Positions 52,527-53,655 of a DNA stretch of 53,655 nucleotides are shown in pieces. Source of the DNA: Chloroflexota bacterium. Its GTDB lineage: Bacteria > Chloroflexota > Dehalococcoidia > Lucifugimonadales > Lucifugimonadaceae. Numbering within the stretch: position 1 is the stretch's first letter; each line of letters starts with the position of its first letter. The position numbers and the translations under genes are program-made. The DNA is taken from NCBI GenBank assembly GCA_002730555.1, contig PCAM01000013.1, positions 1 through 53,655 of the forward strand, in the 5' to 3' direction. Below the pieces are notes generated by a model. It saw nothing but the letters and a program-made list of their open reading frames with translations. It was not told the DNA's origin and ran no database searches.

Positions 52527-53375
52527 TTGACTGACAAGAAAAAAGTTCTGATCACCGGAGCGAGCGGCCTGATCGGCGGACTCGTGATCGAGCACCTGGG
52601 TGACAAGTACGATCTCACCGGGCTGGCGCGACGACCCGTGGAGAGCATCCCGAGTCTGCAGGCCGATATCACGGATGCAGAGGGCATCAAGCCGGCGTTC
52701 GAAGGGGTCCACACGGTCCTCCATCTGGCCGCGGCGACCGTCGGGTTGACAGAGGACTGGGAGTCGACCTTCCCGATCACGATTCAGGGCACGCTGAACG
52801 TCTACGAGGCGGCGCGCGAGGCGGGCGTTAGACGGGTCGTCTTCATGAGCTCCGGCAACACACAACTCGGGTTCATGTTCGACCACTCCGGCCCCTACTA
52901 CAAGCTGGCGACGATGCGGGAGGACGACCCCGATTTCCCGACCGATTGGCCTTTGATCACGATCGAAGATGGGCCGTATCCAAACAATCCGTACGGGGTC
53001 GGCAAGGTGTTCGGGGAGAATCTGGGACGGCTTTATTCCGAGCTGCATGGAATATCGACCCTGTCGATCAAACTCGGCGGGGTGCTCAAAGAGAACCGGC
53101 CGCATGTGCGGGGCATCTGGCCCGGGTTCCTGGATCAGATGGACTGTATCGACATGGTCGATCGCTGCATCAACGCGCCGGACGATCTGATGTACGACGC
53201 CTTCAACGCCATCTCAAACAACAAGTGGCGCTGGCGCGAGATCCAGCACGGCGCGGATGTCCTAGGATGGGTGCCGAAGGGCAGTGCGGAGATCGCAGCC
53301 CAACGTGATGGTATTAGCCCTGGGCACGAACACGGACCGTCTACACCCTCCGGCTACAAGGGCTATGAAGATTAA
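52527..53375 (+). CDS. NAD-dependent epimerase/dehydratase (extended SDR)
   Basis: The 282-residue product has VLITGASGLIGGLVIEHL, catalytic Ser in VVFMSSGNTQLG and YxxxK in NPYGVGKVFGE. It resembles uronate dehydrogenases and small sugar epimerases. The start is TTG at 52527-52529 with GGAG 7 nt upstream; a longer open frame reaching 52266 runs through repeat and leader sequence. A uronate dehydrogenase would feed the sugar-acid dehydratases found here, but substrate is not proven. Confidence 0.88.
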   Translation: MTDKKKVLITGASGLIGGLVIEHLGDKYDLTGLARRPVESIPSLQADITDAEGIKPAFEGVHTVLHLAAATVGLTEDWESTFPITIQGTLNVYEAAREAGVRRVVFMSSGNTQLGFMFDHSGPYYKLATMREDDPDFPTDWPLITIEDGPYPNNPYGVGKVFGENLGRLYSELHGISTLSIKLGGVLKENRPHVRGIWPGFLDQMDCIDMVDRCINAPDDLMYDAFNAISNNKWRWREIQHGADVLGWVPKGSAEIAAQRDGISPGHEHGPSTPSGYKGYED

Positions 53376-53392
53376 GCGCCAGCCAATCCGCC

Positions 53393-53655
53393 ATGAGCAT
53401 AATCCACCGGCATAAATCACTGACATGGCTCAATCGTCCGGGTGCAGTACGACGCGGCGTCCTGTTTGTTTTGTCGATTTCGATCCTGGCCATCACTGGT
53501 GCTTGGCTCTGTGAGCCGACTGAAAACCTGGAAACAGAACCCGACGTGAATCTCGGGCAAGAATCATCCAAAGTTATTTCCAGTCCAAATACCGCGAGTG
53601 CTTCACTACCCAGCCCGGATTCTTTGACGCCATTTTTCCTGGAAGTGGAATCTCC
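53393..53655 (+). CDS. Hypothetical secreted or membrane-anchored protein, partial at right edge
   Basis: From the ATG at 53393 the frame is open to the window end (87 codons). A basic N-terminus is followed by a hydrophobic helix (GVLFVLSISILAITGAWLC), then an S/T/P/E-rich stretch typical of an extracytoplasmic linker. The Cys after the helix is not a good lipobox. No ribosome-binding site is obvious and no family can be named. Confidence 0.5.
   Translation, partial: MSIIHRHKSLTWLNRPGAVRRGVLFVLSISILAITGAWLCEPTENLETEPDVNLGQESSKVISSPNTASASLPSPDSLTPFFLEVES

Overview
The window reads as a moderately GC-rich chromosomal segment of a bacterium, most consistent with a marine Chloroflexota lineage of the SAR202/Dehalococcoidia type. 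This is an inference from gene content: F-type ATP synthase, a PyrR-led pyrimidine operon, two mandelate-racemase/enolase-superfamily dehydratases among many sugar-acid and hydroxyacid enzymes, and GTG/TTG starts used freely. No rRNA, tRNA, CRISPR array, phage or insertion sequence was found.

Layout. 1-2.9 kb: atpZ-atpB-atpE-atpF-atpH on the minus strand, with atpH cut by the left edge. 3.4-5.2 kb: a bifunctional-nuclease (BFN) family protein, and DUF951 overlapping pyrF. 5.4-6.1 kb: an endonuclease III-like protein. 6.3-8.9 kb: modABC molybdate uptake. 9.1-10 kb: a methyltransferase. 10.2-17.9 kb: pyrR-pyrB-pyrC-carA-carB on the minus strand, behind a leader that carries a textbook PyrR-binding motif and a hairpin that would mask the pyrR ribosome-binding site. 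18.3-21.5 kb: malic enzyme, FAD oxidoreductase and SprT-like protease, overlapping. 21.9-28.5 kb: ferredoxin-NADP reductase, a GarR-like reductase, an enolase-superfamily dehydratase, two SDRs and an amidohydrolase. 28.9-31.2 kb: a PAC2 protein and, divergently, the most interesting locus. 31.5-53.6 kb: hydroxyacid dehydrogenases, an MFS exporter, PEP carboxylase, a Nudix hydrolase, a D-threonine-aldolase-like enzyme, PhzF, a serine hydrolase, a GalD-like dehydratase, a DapA-like lyase, IlvD, a GguC/AraD1 protein, a sugar epimerase, and the start of a secreted protein at the right edge.

The standout is 29.9-31.2 kb. An ordinary reading breaks here into short fragments. Reading through three in-frame TGA codons restores (i) a ferredoxin:thioredoxin reductase catalytic subunit in which exactly the two redox-active cysteines are TGA while all four [4Fe-4S] ligand cysteines remain cysteine, and (ii) a glutaredoxin whose CGPC motif is U-G-P-C. 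Each TGA is followed, 13-15 nt later, by a perfect 6-7 bp hairpin with G as second loop base, as expected of bacterial SECIS elements. I read this as a selenocysteine-based ferredoxin-to-glutaredoxin relay, probably transcribed from a near-consensus promoter in front of a small Cys-containing protein of unknown function. The ferredoxin-NADP reductase at 21.9 kb could supply reduced ferredoxin.

Intergenic regions are crowded with short palindromic repeats of at least four families. In some places these supply the final codons and stop of the preceding gene.
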